From assembly GCA_036374835.1 (NCBI GenBank), contig DASUTB010000049.1, positions 1 to 18,579 on the forward strand: a stretch of DNA of 18,579 nt. The letters run 5' to 3'. How positions within the stretch are numbered: the stretch's first letter is position 1; each line of letters begins with the position of its first letter. Shown here in pieces: positions 7,540 through 15,866 of this stretch. Position numbers and translations under genes: made by a program. This DNA comes from DASUTB01 sp036374835. GTDB taxonomy: Bacteria; Actinomycetota; Actinomycetes; Jiangellales; Jiangellaceae. The notes below the pieces were generated by a model. That model worked only from the letters and a program-made list of their open reading frames with translations. It did no database searches and was not told where the DNA came from.

Positions 7540-7556
7540 GTGATAGGGCCCATCAC
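7540..7556. promoter_or_regulatory. Imperfect 17-bp palindrome, putative operator
   Basis: The sequence reads GTGAT-A-GGGCCC-ATCAC: arms GTGAT/ATCAC around GGGCCC with one unpaired A. It is centred about 120 bp upstream of the binding-protein start codon. The size and symmetry suit a dimeric regulator, but it could be chance in GC-rich DNA. Confidence 0.3.
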
Positions 7557-7667
7557 AAGAGTCTGAGTTGCCATGACCACGGCCACGTCCGGCCGGGTCG
7601 GCATGGGTCGTCGCCGCCCTCCATGGGCGTCACGACCGACGCCCTACTTATTGAGCGGAGCATCGAT

Positions 7668-9392
7668 ATGAGAGGAACCGCACAGCGCAACCGGAGGCCC
7701 GGACGCCTCCTCCGAACGATTCCGGCCCTGCTATCGGCCTCCTTGCTGATCGCCGCCTGCGGGTCGGACGACCCATCGGACGACACTCCAGACCAAGACG
7801 CCGAAGGCGATGCCGAGGAAGCCGCCGACGACGACGAGTCGGACTCCATGGAGCCGCAAGCTGGCGGCTCGCTCACCGTGCTGGAGGAGGCGAGCTTCTC
7901 GGGAAGCTGGCCCACCGGGCTCGACCCGGCCACGAACACCACCGGCGGGGCGAACCTGCCGCAGATGCACTCCATCTACGGCGGGCTGTTCCTGCTCGAG
8001 GCGGACGAAGACGGCTCGAACGCCGAGATCGTCCCCAACCAGGCCGAGAGCTACGAGCTCAGCGAAGACGGCCTGACGCTGACCATCACACTCCGGGACG
8101 GGATCGAGTTCAGCGACGGAACGCCGCTGGACGCCGAGGCCGTCGTGTGGAACTTCGTGCGCAACACCCAGGCTCCCTGCACCTGTGCACCCACATGGCA
8201 GCTGGCCGGATCCGTGAACGAGGACGGCAGCCCGGTGGAGGACTTCGACCCGGCCGACGCGATCACCGCGGTCGACCCACTCACCGTTCAGGTCGAGTTC
8301 GCGACCCCGAACGCGGCCATCATCAGCAGCTTCCCGGCGAGCAACATCAACTGGATCGCCTCGCCGACCTCGTTCGAGGAGAAGGGCGAGGAAGCGTTCG
8401 CCGCCGAGCCGGTGGGCGCCGGGCCGTTCACGGTGGTGAGCAACGAGTTCAACACCGAGCTGGTCCTCGAGCGCAACCCGAACTACTTCAAGGAAGGCCT
8501 GCCGTACTTGGACGAGCTGATCTTCCGGTCCGTCAACGGCGATCAGAATGCCCTCCAGGCGCTCCAGGCCGGAGATGCCGATGCCTATGAAGGGATGAGC
8601 ACCGACCCGCTGATCGAAGAGGCGCAGAACACCGAGGGCCTCGTGACGACGTCCCAGGCGGCCACCTCGCCCTACGTCATCCAGCTCAACACCTCGATCC
8701 CGCCGTTCGACGACCCGCTGGCCAGGGAGGCGATCTATCGCGCGACCGACTTCCAGGCGATCGCCGACGGCGCGTTCGGCGGCAAATACCCGGTGAGCCA
8801 GACGTTCACCGGGCCCGGCGGGCTGTTCCACGTCGAGGAGATCGAAGGCTACCCCGAATACGACCTGGAGCGGGCGCAGGAGATCGTCGACGAGCTCGGT
8901 GGTCTGACCGTCACCCTGGGCACCATCTCGATCCACACGGCGACAACGGTGAACACCGCGCTGGAGACGCAGTGGGAGGAAGCCGGCATCGACGTCACGA
9001 CCGAGGACTACCAGCTGAACGTCCTCGTCGAGGAGTTCGGAGGGGAATGGGAAGCGATGCTGCAGACCGCCGGCGCCTGGGACCCGGCTGCCGGCGTCGG
9101 CGTCGCCTTCCGGTTCGCATCCACGTCGCCGTTCACCGGCGTCCAGGACGAGGAGCTCGACGCGATGCTGCAGGAGGGGGTCGCCACGCTGGACCCCGCC
9201 GAGCGCGAGGCGATCTACGTAGCGGCCGGTGAACACATCGCCGAGAACTTCTACGCTCCGTTCGGCCTGGCGTTCGCACCGGCCAACATCGCCGTCGAGG
9301 GCGTGCACGCACCCGGTCTGGACACGAAGATCCCCGCGATCGCGGTCAACTCCGGCGTGCTGTACGAACGCGCCTGGATCGAGCAGGAGTAA
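7668..9392 (+). CDS. Peptide/nickel-type ABC importer, substrate-binding lipoprotein (SBP family 5)
   Basis: A 574-residue extracytoplasmic binding protein. ATG 7668 is preferred over an in-frame ATG at 7623 because it has CGGAG at 7656-7660 and leads straight into a lipoprotein signal: basic N-terminus, hydrophobic core and lipobox LIAAC with acylated Cys31. A strongly acidic linker of about 30 residues follows before the folded domain. Family marks include PNQAESYELSEDGLTLT, LRDGIEFSDGTPLDAEAVVW and AGPFTVVSNEF, as in DppA/OppA-type proteins. It delivers ligand to the two permeases just downstream; the first of these begins 9 nt after this stop. Family 5 proteins bind peptides but also sugars, opines, nickel and aromatic-linked compounds, so the ligand is unknown; context suggests a substrate for the dehydrogenase operon. 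Confidence 0.95.
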   Translation: MRGTAQRNRRPGRLLRTIPALLSASLLIAACGSDDPSDDTPDQDAEGDAEEAADDDESDSMEPQAGGSLTVLEEASFSGSWPTGLDPATNTTGGANLPQMHSIYGGLFLLEADEDGSNAEIVPNQAESYELSEDGLTLTITLRDGIEFSDGTPLDAEAVVWNFVRNTQAPCTCAPTWQLAGSVNEDGSPVEDFDPADAITAVDPLTVQVEFATPNAAIISSFPASNINWIASPTSFEEKGEEAFAAEPVGAGPFTVVSNEFNTELVLERNPNYFKEGLPYLDELIFRSVNGDQNALQALQAGDADAYEGMSTDPLIEEAQNTEGLVTTSQAATSPYVIQLNTSIPPFDDPLAREAIYRATDFQAIADGAFGGKYPVSQTFTGPGGLFHVEEIEGYPEYDLERAQEIVDELGGLTVTLGTISIHTATTVNTALETQWEEAGIDVTTEDYQLNVLVEEFGGEWEAMLQTAGAWDPAAGVGVAFRFASTSPFTGVQDEELDAMLQEGVATLDPAEREAIYVAAGEHIAENFYAPFGLAFAPANIAVEGVHAPGLDTKIPAIAVNSGVLYERAWIEQE

Positions 9393-9401
9393 AGGAAACA
9401 A

Positions 9402-10439
9402 GTGGCCACAGCGACGTCCTCGCTGAACGGGCACAACGCCGGCCAGGCGGCCACGAGCCGCCTGGCCGGGGTCACCCGGTCGCCGATGGTGCGACTGATC
9501 GTCAAGCGGTTGCTGATGGCGATCCCGATCATGCTGGGTGTCAGCCTGCTGACGTTCATCGTGATGACCATCATTCCCGGCAGCGGCGCCACGGCTCTGC
9601 TGGGCGCCGATGCCACCCCGGAGCAGATCGCCGCGCTCGAGGCGGAGATGGGCCTGGACCAGCCCGCGCATGTGCGGTACCTCGCCTGGCTACAGGACCT
9701 CGCCACCGGCGACCTGGGCAGCTCGGTGGTCAGCGGGCAAACGGTAACATCCATTCTCGCCAGCCGGCTGCCAGTCACCTTCGAGCTCGTCGGGCTGGCG
9801 TTCCTGCTCTCGGTGCTGGCGGCCATCCCGGTCGCCGTATTGGCTGCCCGGTGGCCGGGCGGCTTCATGGACCGGCTGTCGATGGTCGTCAGCGTTACCG
9901 GCCTGGCGGTCGCCAACTACGTGCTCGCTCTGCTGCTCGTGGTGGTCTTCGCCGTCGTGCTGGGGGTGCTGCCGGCGATCGGATACATCCCGCTGAGCGA
10001 AAGCATCACCGGCAACCTGCGGACGATGATCCTGCCGGTGATATCGATCGCCTTCCCGCTGTTCTGCTTCTACACCAGGTTCCTGCGCAGCGACCTCGTC
10101 GAGCAGATGCAGAGCCAGGACTACGTGGACACCGCTCGCGCGAAGGGGATCGGGCCGTGGCAGGTTCTGATCAAGCACGCGTTCCGCAACTCGTCGTTCG
10201 GGTTGATCACCCTGGTCGGCCTCAACCTGGGCACTCTCATCGGTGCCACGGTGATCATCGAGCAGATCTTCGGCCTGCCCGGGCTGGGACAGCAACTACT
10301 GCAGTCGATCAGCGCCCAGGACGCGGTGGTGGTCCAGGCCGCCGTGCTCATCTTCGCCTTCGTCGCGGTGATGGCCAACCTGATCGTCGACCTGCTCTAT
10401 CTCATACTCGACCCGAGGATCCGGTATGGCAGCCGTTGA
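9402..10439 (+). CDS. ABC importer permease, DppB-like
   Basis: A 345-residue inner-membrane permease starting at GTG 9402, with AAGGA at 9392-9396 overlapping the previous stop. After about 28 extra N-terminal residues comes the standard DppB start (VRLIVKRLLMAIPIMLGVSL), a periplasmic loop with GLDQPAHVRYLAWL and GDLGSSV, then further membrane helices. The EAA coupling motif that contacts the ATPases is DYVDTARAKGIGPWQVLIKH, near residues 240-260. It ends in the family-typical LDPRIRYG. Its end overlaps the next permease by 14 nt, and together the two would form the heterodimeric channel. Confidence 0.95.
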   Translation: MATATSSLNGHNAGQAATSRLAGVTRSPMVRLIVKRLLMAIPIMLGVSLLTFIVMTIIPGSGATALLGADATPEQIAALEAEMGLDQPAHVRYLAWLQDLATGDLGSSVVSGQTVTSILASRLPVTFELVGLAFLLSVLAAIPVAVLAARWPGGFMDRLSMVVSVTGLAVANYVLALLLVVVFAVVLGVLPAIGYIPLSESITGNLRTMILPVISIAFPLFCFYTRFLRSDLVEQMQSQDYVDTARAKGIGPWQVLIKHAFRNSSFGLITLVGLNLGTLIGATVIIEQIFGLPGLGQQLLQSISAQDAVVVQAAVLIFAFVAVMANLIVDLLYLILDPRIRYGSR

Positions 10440-11310
10440 CTCCGCAGCAGAATTCGAAGTCCTCACCACCGAGGCTCCGGCCAAGAGCTCGCGGTGGGCC
10501 AAATGGCGGCGGCGGCTGCCGATCCTGCTACCCGCCGGCGCGGTCGCGATCGTCGTGCTCGCCTGCTTCGTCGCACCGCTGGTATTCCCCATTCCCACAC
10601 CGACCGGCGGCGACGTGCTCACCTCACGGTTGCCCGTGGGCAGCCCGGACCATCCGCTCGGAACCGATCTCAACGGCAACGACATCCTCTCCCGGCTGCT
10701 GTACGGCGGGCGAGCGTCACTCATCGTGGCCGTCGCGGTGAACCTGCTCGGTCTCTTCCTCGGCGGCACCCTCGGTGCGCTGTCGGGATATCTCAGCGGC
10801 AAGTTCGACACCGTGATCATGCGGCTCCTCGACGTGCTGATCGCCTTCCCGGCGCTCGTACTCACGCTGGCCGTCGCTCAGGCGCTGGGCCCGAGCCAGC
10901 GCAACACGATCCTGGCGCTGTCGTTCTTCGCCATACCGGCGTTCGCCCGGATCGCTCGGGCGGCCACACTACGGCTCAATGAACTCCCGTTCATGGCCGC
11001 TGCCCAGCTGAGCGGCACGTCGGGGTGGCGCATGCTGTTCCGGCATATCGCGCCGAACATCGGCCCGCAATTGCTCAGCTTCATGCTGCTCGGCATGGGC
11101 ATCATCATCGTCACCGAGGGCGCGCTGAGCTTCCTCGGGCTCGGCATTCCGCGCCCGGCGCCGAGCTGGGGAAACATGATCTTCGAAGCCTCCCAGACCA
11201 TGTCCGCCACTCCGATTCAGGTCGTCTGGCCGAGCATGGCGCTACTCGTGACCGTGCTGGCGTTCAACCTGCTCGGCGAGAATCTGCGCAGCCGCTGGAG
11301 TAGCCGATGA
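10426..11310 (+). CDS. ABC importer permease, DppC-like
   Basis: A 294-residue inner-membrane permease. ATG 10426 lies inside the end of the DppB-like gene, with GAGGA at 10415-10419. A cytoplasmic N-terminus rich in basic residues (KSSRWAKWRRRLP) is followed by the first membrane helix, then the DppC hallmark HPLGTDLNGNDILSRLLYGGRASL and a set of helices. The EAA motif is seen in ARIARAATLRLNELPFMAAA, followed by GTSGWRMLFRHIAPNI. SFLGLGIPRPAPSWGNM near the end is also typical. It pairs with the preceding permease and ends with an ATGA overlap onto the first ATPase gene, indicating tight translational coupling. Confidence 0.95.
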   Translation: MAAVDSAAEFEVLTTEAPAKSSRWAKWRRRLPILLPAGAVAIVVLACFVAPLVFPIPTPTGGDVLTSRLPVGSPDHPLGTDLNGNDILSRLLYGGRASLIVAVAVNLLGLFLGGTLGALSGYLSGKFDTVIMRLLDVLIAFPALVLTLAVAQALGPSQRNTILALSFFAIPAFARIARAATLRLNELPFMAAAQLSGTSGWRMLFRHIAPNIGPQLLSFMLLGMGIIIVTEGALSFLGLGIPRPAPSWGNMIFEASQTMSATPIQVVWPSMALLVTVLAFNLLGENLRSRWSSR

Positions 11311-12380
11311 ACCTCAATCAGACCGTCAATCAGGCCGGCTCCGATCGCGCAACCGAGGCCGTGCCCAGAACCGGGGGCGCAACGAGCGTCGTCCCCGGCG
11401 AGGCGGTTCTGACGGTCTCGGACCTGCGGGTCACGTTCACCGGTGGGGGCCGCACGGTGCACGCGGTGACCGGGCTGTCCTACCAGCTCCAGAAGGGCCG
11501 CACGCTCGCGATCATCGGCGAGTCGGGCTCCGGCAAGAGCGTGAGCGCGCGAGCGCTGATGGGTCTGCTACCTCCGAGCGCGCAGGTCTCCGGCTCGGCC
11601 CGCATCGGTGACGACGAGCTGATCGGGCTGCCAGATCGCGAGATGCGCAAGCTCCGTGGCACGGACGTGGCCATGGTCTTCCAGGACCCGGCGCGGTCGC
11701 TGAACCCGACGATGAAGATCGGCCTGCAGATCATCGAGGCGGTCCGTGCACACCAGAAGATGGAGCGCCAGCAGGCGGTCGAGCGTGGCATCGAGTTGTT
11801 GCGTCTGGTGCGGCTACCGGCGCCGGAGCGCCGCTTCCACGAATACCCGCACCAACTGTCCGGTGGAATGCGGCAGCGAGTGATGATCGCGATCGCGCTC
11901 GCCGCCGACCCACAGGTGCTCATCGCCGACGAGGCGACGTCCGCGCTCGACGTCACCACGCAAGCGCAGATCATGGAGCTGTTGCTGGACCTCCAGGAGC
12001 GGCTCGGCATGGCGGTGGTGCTGATCAGCCACGACATCGGGCTGGCCGCCAGCTACGCCGACGACGTACTGGTGATGTACGCCGGCCGCGCCGTCGAGTT
12101 CGGACCGACCGAGATGCTCTTCGGCAACGTGCAGATGCCCTACACCCAGGCCCTGCTCGGCTCGGTTCCACAGCTGACGACGCCGCCGCACACCCTCCTG
12201 CCGGTGATCCCCGGGCAGCCGCCCGACCTGCGGGCACTGCCGCAAGGCTGCCCGTTCCGGCCGAGGTGCGCATCGGCGACCGAGCAATGCGCCAACACAC
12301 CGGAGCTGACCGAGCATCAGCCCGGGCACTGGTGGGCCTGCTGGCACCCGATCGGCGACAGCGATGGAGGAACCAAGTGA
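11307..12380 (+). CDS. ABC importer ATPase, DppD-like
   Basis: A 357-residue nucleotide-binding subunit. ATG 11307 overlaps the upstream stop by 4 nt and has TGGAG at 11296-11300. It carries Walker A GESGSGKS (residues 71-78), a Q-loop in MVFQDPARSLNPT, the ABC signature LSGGMRQR, Walker B VLIADEATSALD and the switch histidine in LISHDIG. The C-terminal oligopeptide-transporter domain is present with the cysteine pattern GCPFRPRCASATEQC, which in relatives of this kind can bind an iron-sulfur cluster. About 35 N-terminal residues precede the ABC domain. It powers uptake as a heterodimer with the next gene. Confidence 0.95.
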   Translation: MNLNQTVNQAGSDRATEAVPRTGGATSVVPGEAVLTVSDLRVTFTGGGRTVHAVTGLSYQLQKGRTLAIIGESGSGKSVSARALMGLLPPSAQVSGSARIGDDELIGLPDREMRKLRGTDVAMVFQDPARSLNPTMKIGLQIIEAVRAHQKMERQQAVERGIELLRLVRLPAPERRFHEYPHQLSGGMRQRVMIAIALAADPQVLIADEATSALDVTTQAQIMELLLDLQERLGMAVVLISHDIGLAASYADDVLVMYAGRAVEFGPTEMLFGNVQMPYTQALLGSVPQLTTPPHTLLPVIPGQPPDLRALPQGCPFRPRCASATEQCANTPELTEHQPGHWWACWHPIGDSDGGTK

Positions 12381-13486
12381 GCACGGTCGAGCAGGACCTC
12401 GAACGGGGCAACGTCCCTGTCTTCGATCGAGAACCACTGCTGCAGGTGCGCAACCTCGACCACACGTTCACCGTGAAGGGGGCTGGCGGGGTGAAGGGCG
12501 GGACCGTGCACGCGGTCTCGAACGTCTCCTTCGACATCATGTCCGGCGAGGGCCTCGGCCTGGTCGGCGAGACCGGATCGGGCAAGTCCACCCTGGCCCG
12601 GTCGATCATCCAGGCGCCGCGGCCGCAGTCCGGTGAGGTGCATTTCCGCGGTCAGGACCTGATGCGGCTCTCCCGCCGGATGCTCAAGCGGGCCCGCCGC
12701 GACATGCAGATGGTCTACCAAGACCCGTTCGGCTCGCTGAACCCGAAGTGGCGGCTGGAGGACATCGTCGCCGAGCCATTGATCGGACACGACACGATGA
12801 GCGGCCGGGACCGCGACGTGCTGGTCGGAGAGCTGCTCGACCGGGTCGGCCTGGACCCCTCCATCTACCGGAAGCGGCGGCCGATGGAGATCTCCGGCGG
12901 GCAGTGCCAGCGGGTGGCGATCGCGCGCGCCATCGCGTTGAACCCGGCGCTCGTGATCTGCGACGAGGCCGTGTCGTCCCTCGACGTCCTCATCCGCGCC
13001 CAGGTGCTCAACCTCTTCGAAGAGCTGCGCCGCGACCTCAAGCTCTCCTACCTGTTCATCGCGCACGATCTGGCAACGGTCAAGCAGATCAGCGACCGGC
13101 TCGCGGTGATGCACCTCGGCCAGGTCTGCGAGATCGGCCCGGCCAACCGGATCTACGAAGCACCCCGGCACCCCTATACTCGGGCACTCCTGGACTCGGT
13201 GCCCGGGCTCGACCAGGAGACGGGGCGGGCTCGTCGTCCCGTTCCGCTCCAGGGCGAGCCGCCGTCGCCGCTCGACCCGCCCAGCGGGTGCCGGTTCCGT
13301 ACCCGCTGCCCACGGGCGCAGGAGAAGTGCGCCACGGTGGAGCCGGTTCTCACCGACACCGGCGACGGCGACGGTCACCAGGTCGCCTGTCACTTCCCGC
13401 TCGATCCGCCGGATCCATCGGCCGCCCCGGCGACCGTGCCGCGGACTCGATCCACTCGCGACGCACCGTCCGCCGATCCGTCGTAA
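12377..13486 (+). CDS. ABC importer ATPase, DppF-like
   Basis: A 369-residue second ATPase. The open frame extends upstream to 12266, but GTG 12377 is the likely start: it overlaps the previous stop as GTGA, has GGAGG at 12366-12370, and the upstream extension is out-of-frame shadow of the DppD-like gene. Walker A is GETGSGKST (64-72); the signature is ISGGQCQR, Walker B VICDEAVSSLD, and the switch histidine lies in FIAHDLA. The C-terminal domain has GCRFRTRCPRAQEKC. The last ~25 residues are a proline- and alanine-rich tail with no clear role. It completes the importer; the operon ends here, converging with the multicopper oxidase gene. Confidence 0.95.
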   Translation: MSTVEQDLERGNVPVFDREPLLQVRNLDHTFTVKGAGGVKGGTVHAVSNVSFDIMSGEGLGLVGETGSGKSTLARSIIQAPRPQSGEVHFRGQDLMRLSRRMLKRARRDMQMVYQDPFGSLNPKWRLEDIVAEPLIGHDTMSGRDRDVLVGELLDRVGLDPSIYRKRRPMEISGGQCQRVAIARAIALNPALVICDEAVSSLDVLIRAQVLNLFEELRRDLKLSYLFIAHDLATVKQISDRLAVMHLGQVCEIGPANRIYEAPRHPYTRALLDSVPGLDQETGRARRPVPLQGEPPSPLDPPSGCRFRTRCPRAQEKCATVEPVLTDTGDGDGHQVACHFPLDPPDPSAAPATVPRTRSTRDAPSADPS

Positions 13487-13506
13487 GTCGCTGCCCCCGG
13501 GCCGCA

Positions 13507-13521
13507 GATTGCGGCGCAATC
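13507..13521. terminator. Short hairpin between convergent genes
   Basis: GATTGC-GGC-GCAATC is a perfect 6-bp stem with a 3-nt loop, in the 55-bp gap between the stops of the ABC operon and the multicopper oxidase gene. It could stop transcription from both sides, but there is no T-run on either strand, so this is a weak call. Confidence 0.3.
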
Positions 13522-13541
13522 ATCGCCACGAGGATCGGCGG

Positions 13542-15527
13542 CTATTGTGTCGGCGCGTCCGGTGGGATCGGTCCGACGTGGAACGGGCGCATCATCTCGT
13601 TGTCCTCGTGTTCCAGGATGTGGCAGTGCCACACGAAGAACCCGGGTATGTCGAATCTGGCCTTCACCCGCGTGACCTCGCCCGGATAGGCGATCACCGT
13701 GTCCTTGCCACCGGTTTCCCCAGGCAGCGGACTGTTGCTGCCGGCGACGCTGGGTCCACCCCCGATCGCCTCGCGCCCGAGCACCTCGAACTGCACTTGA
13801 TGAATGTGGATCGGGTGTGCATCCTCGGTGAGGTTGCGCATCTCCCACACCTCGGTGGCGCCGAGCGCCGGGTTCTCGGTGATCGGATCGGACCACAGCA
13901 GGGGCGCGGGATCACCCGAAATCGGGTCGAACCTACCCAGCAGCGCGGCAAACGGCACGTCCGCAGGCTCGTAGACCTCCTCGTTCAGGCTCACGTATTG
14001 GGTGTTCGTCGCTTCGTCGAGCGGGGTGATGGCAGGAAGTACGAGGTCCGACGGATGGGTAGCGGGATCGGTCGCCGGGCCGGGGCCGACGATGAACTTC
14101 ATCACCTGGCCGGTCGACTCCCAGTCCGAGATATCTTCGACCGAGATGCCGCCGAACGGCGCGTCCGGGCCGTCGTTGACGAGAAAGACCTCGGACCCCA
14201 CCGGGAACTCCGTGAAGTCGACGATCACGTCGGCGCGCTCGGCCGGTCCGATAAGCAGTTGGTCAAGTTCCACGGCGGCGTCCGGCAGGAACCCTCCGTC
14301 GGCGCCGATCTGCCAGAAGGTGCCCTCCGATGTGTTGAAGCTGTCGTTGTCCGTCCGCGGGTTCCTGGTCATCTTCAGCAGGAGGAACCGTGAATCGCAT
14401 CCATTGAGGAACCGGAACCGGTACCGCCGTCGCTCCACGTTCAGGTAGGGCCAGGTTCTCCCGTTGACGACCATCATGTTGCCGAAGAACTCCGGGTTCC
14501 AGATGGGCGAGACCGGGCTGTCCGGAATGAACGGCCCGGAGAACTCGTCGAAGAACGCGCGGGAGTCCGGGTAGAACAGGCTGCCGTCCGCGTTGAACGA
14601 GCGATCCTGGATGGCGATGGGAATCTCGCCGTACTCTCCGAACGGGTCATCCCCGACACCGGGTGCCGGGCCCGGAAGGACTCCATCGACCTCGTCGCCC
14701 GGGCCACCCCTGATCAGCCAGAAGCCGGCGGGGCCCGCGTAGACGTTCGCCCGGGTCATACCCAGCGTGTGGTCGTGATACCACAGTGTGGTCGCCGGCT
14801 GGTCGTTCGGGTACATGAACGATGCCGCGCCGGGCTCCCAGTTGTGGCCGTACTTCTTGCTGAAGTAGTCGAACAGGGTGCCGGTCTTCGCGTATGCGGC
14901 GGGGATGTCGGCGGCGTCCGGCAGGTACCACGCCTCAGGGTAGCCGTCGGCGTCTTCGGTGGTGTGCGCTCCGTGGACGTGGGTCACGATGGGCACCGGG
15001 CCGGTATAGGGTCCCGGCGTTTCGGCAAAGGTCGGGCGGGTGTCGCGGCCTGCGATGCCGCCGGGAGGGTTCGCCCAGTGCAGCGTCTGGTCGATAGGCA
15101 GCAGGTGCGGCAGGTAGTTGCCGTCGGTGTCCATGAGTTCGTTCGACCAGATGACCTGGGTCCGCTTGTTCCAGATCGCCTCGACAGTGAACGCCGGATA
15201 GTTGAAGGTGTCGGGAAAGTCTACCGAGCCGTAGCTCCACACTGTCGTGTCCGGGTGGTCGGTCGGCAGGATCTGTTGGCTGAACTGGCGCACGCCGATG
15301 CGGTACTTGTCCTTGTTCTTGTTCGAGCCTTTGCTGAGCGGCATCGCCGGTGGCTTCACCAGCGGCGTCGCGTACTTGCCTACATCGCCAGGCGCGAGAG
15401 ACCCACCCGGAATCTGGAACAGCACCGGCTCCCCGGTCGGCCGTAGCCTCATCATCAGGCCCGGGGCGACCACCACCGCCGATGTGTACACGCTGGATCG
15501 TAAGAACTCTCGCCTGGTGAGCGTCAT
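13542..15527 (-). CDS. Tat-exported multicopper oxidase (CotA / bilirubin oxidase / phenoxazinone synthase type)
   Basis: A 661-residue copper oxidase that couples one-electron oxidation of phenols, aminophenols or bilirubin-like compounds, or metal ions, to reduction of O2 to water. ATG at 15527 (GAGGGGG six nt upstream) is preferred over an in-frame TTG six codons earlier. The N-terminus TRREFLRSS plus a hydrophobic stretch is a twin-arginine export signal, so it acts outside the membrane. All four copper motifs are intact: HVHGAH (His183, His185), WYHDH (His251, His253), HPIHIH (His571, 574, 576) and WHCHILEHEDNEMM with His634, Cys635, His636, His640 and axial Met645. The HCHxxxHEDxxMM end is typical of the CotA/BOD branch. 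It is longer than CotA (about 510 residues) and nearer phenoxazinone synthase (about 640). It is the only minus-strand gene and has its own control. Confidence 0.95.
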   Translation of the reverse strand: MTLTRREFLRSSVYTSAVVVAPGLMMRLRPTGEPVLFQIPGGSLAPGDVGKYATPLVKPPAMPLSKGSNKNKDKYRIGVRQFSQQILPTDHPDTTVWSYGSVDFPDTFNYPAFTVEAIWNKRTQVIWSNELMDTDGNYLPHLLPIDQTLHWANPPGGIAGRDTRPTFAETPGPYTGPVPIVTHVHGAHTTEDADGYPEAWYLPDAADIPAAYAKTGTLFDYFSKKYGHNWEPGAASFMYPNDQPATTLWYHDHTLGMTRANVYAGPAGFWLIRGGPGDEVDGVLPGPAPGVGDDPFGEYGEIPIAIQDRSFNADGSLFYPDSRAFFDEFSGPFIPDSPVSPIWNPEFFGNMMVVNGRTWPYLNVERRRYRFRFLNGCDSRFLLLKMTRNPRTDNDSFNTSEGTFWQIGADGGFLPDAAVELDQLLIGPAERADVIVDFTEFPVGSEVFLVNDGPDAPFGGISVEDISDWESTGQVMKFIVGPGPATDPATHPSDLVLPAITPLDEATNTQYVSLNEEVYEPADVPFAALLGRFDPISGDPAPLLWSDPITENPALGATEVWEMRNLTEDAHPIHIHQVQFEVLGREAIGGGPSVAGSNSPLPGETGGKDTVIAYPGEVTRVKARFDIPGFFVWHCHILEHEDNEMMRPFHVGPIPPDAPTQ

Positions 15528-15866
15528 AACCGTCCCCCTCTTCAACAGGCGGCCCTGTCCCTCCTGAGCAACGTGGCCCGGAGATCAGCGGGCGGACCGC
15601 CGACCCGCTCGGTGACCGTGAGGGCAATGGGCCGCGTGACGCCTATGCGACAACTGCAGTCTGATCCCGAATCTCGAAACAATCAATTGGTTCAGCGCGA
15701 TCAGCTGCTGCATACCGACATCGCGGTCGTCCTGCGCAGTGTGAAGCGGGGCATGATCCTTCCGCAGTCCCCTCCTGCCGGGCGGAAAGCCATGTTGGCA
15801 GGCCCCACGTAGTGGCTGACGATGTCCTCAGCCCCAGCGATCGAGCGAGCCAAGGAGACATCGGAT
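15528..15866. other. 339-bp divergent intergenic region with hairpins
   Basis: This lies between the divergent starts of the multicopper oxidase and the LigM-like gene and must hold both promoters. I see no credible gene; a short + open stretch at 15573-15812 lacks a ribosome site. Two hairpins are near the oxidase end: ACAGG-CGGC-CCTGT (15545-15558) and AGCGGGCGG-ACCG-CCG(a)CCCGCT (15587-15609). A 10-of-12 palindrome AATCAATTGGTT is at 15681-15692. No clear -35/-10 pair was found. Confidence 0.55.
15587..15609 (-). promoter_or_regulatory. Strong hairpin upstream of the multicopper oxidase gene
   Basis: Nine base pairs (AGCGGG/CCCGCT plus CGG/CCG) with one bulged A and a 4-nt ACCG loop. It lies about 60 nt upstream of the oxidase ATG, with a smaller 5-bp hairpin between at 15545-15558. 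On the minus strand these could be leader structures; as DNA the large one could be a regulator site. Confidence 0.3.

Larger units (their letters stand above)
7349..7667. other. 319-bp intergenic region ahead of the ABC importer operon
   Basis: No credible gene lies here; short open stretches lack ribosome sites and codon bias. It holds two operator-like elements, reported separately: GCACGT half-sites at 7474-7506 and an imperfect 17-bp palindrome at 7540-7556. It probably carries the promoter of the transporter operon, but no -35/-10 pair stands out. The binding-protein ATG at 7668 has a CGGAG at 7656-7660. Confidence 0.6.

Noticed and set aside
7731..9671. 646-codon minus-strand open frame
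   Set aside because: Antisense shadow of the ABC binding protein, with no recognisable domain or ribosome site.
12266..12376. N-terminal extension of the DppF-like ATPase
   Set aside because: It overlaps the end of the DppD-like gene; GTG 12377 has GGAGG and the usual GTGA overlap.
12317..13519. 400-codon minus-strand open frame
   Set aside because: Antisense shadow of the DppF-like ATPase gene.
15760..15787. TTCCGC/GCGGAA inverted repeat with a 16-nt loop
   Set aside because: Short arms and long loop in GC-rich DNA; likely chance.
15573..15812. Small + strand open frame in the divergent gap
   Set aside because: No ribosome site, no motifs and unlike coding bias.
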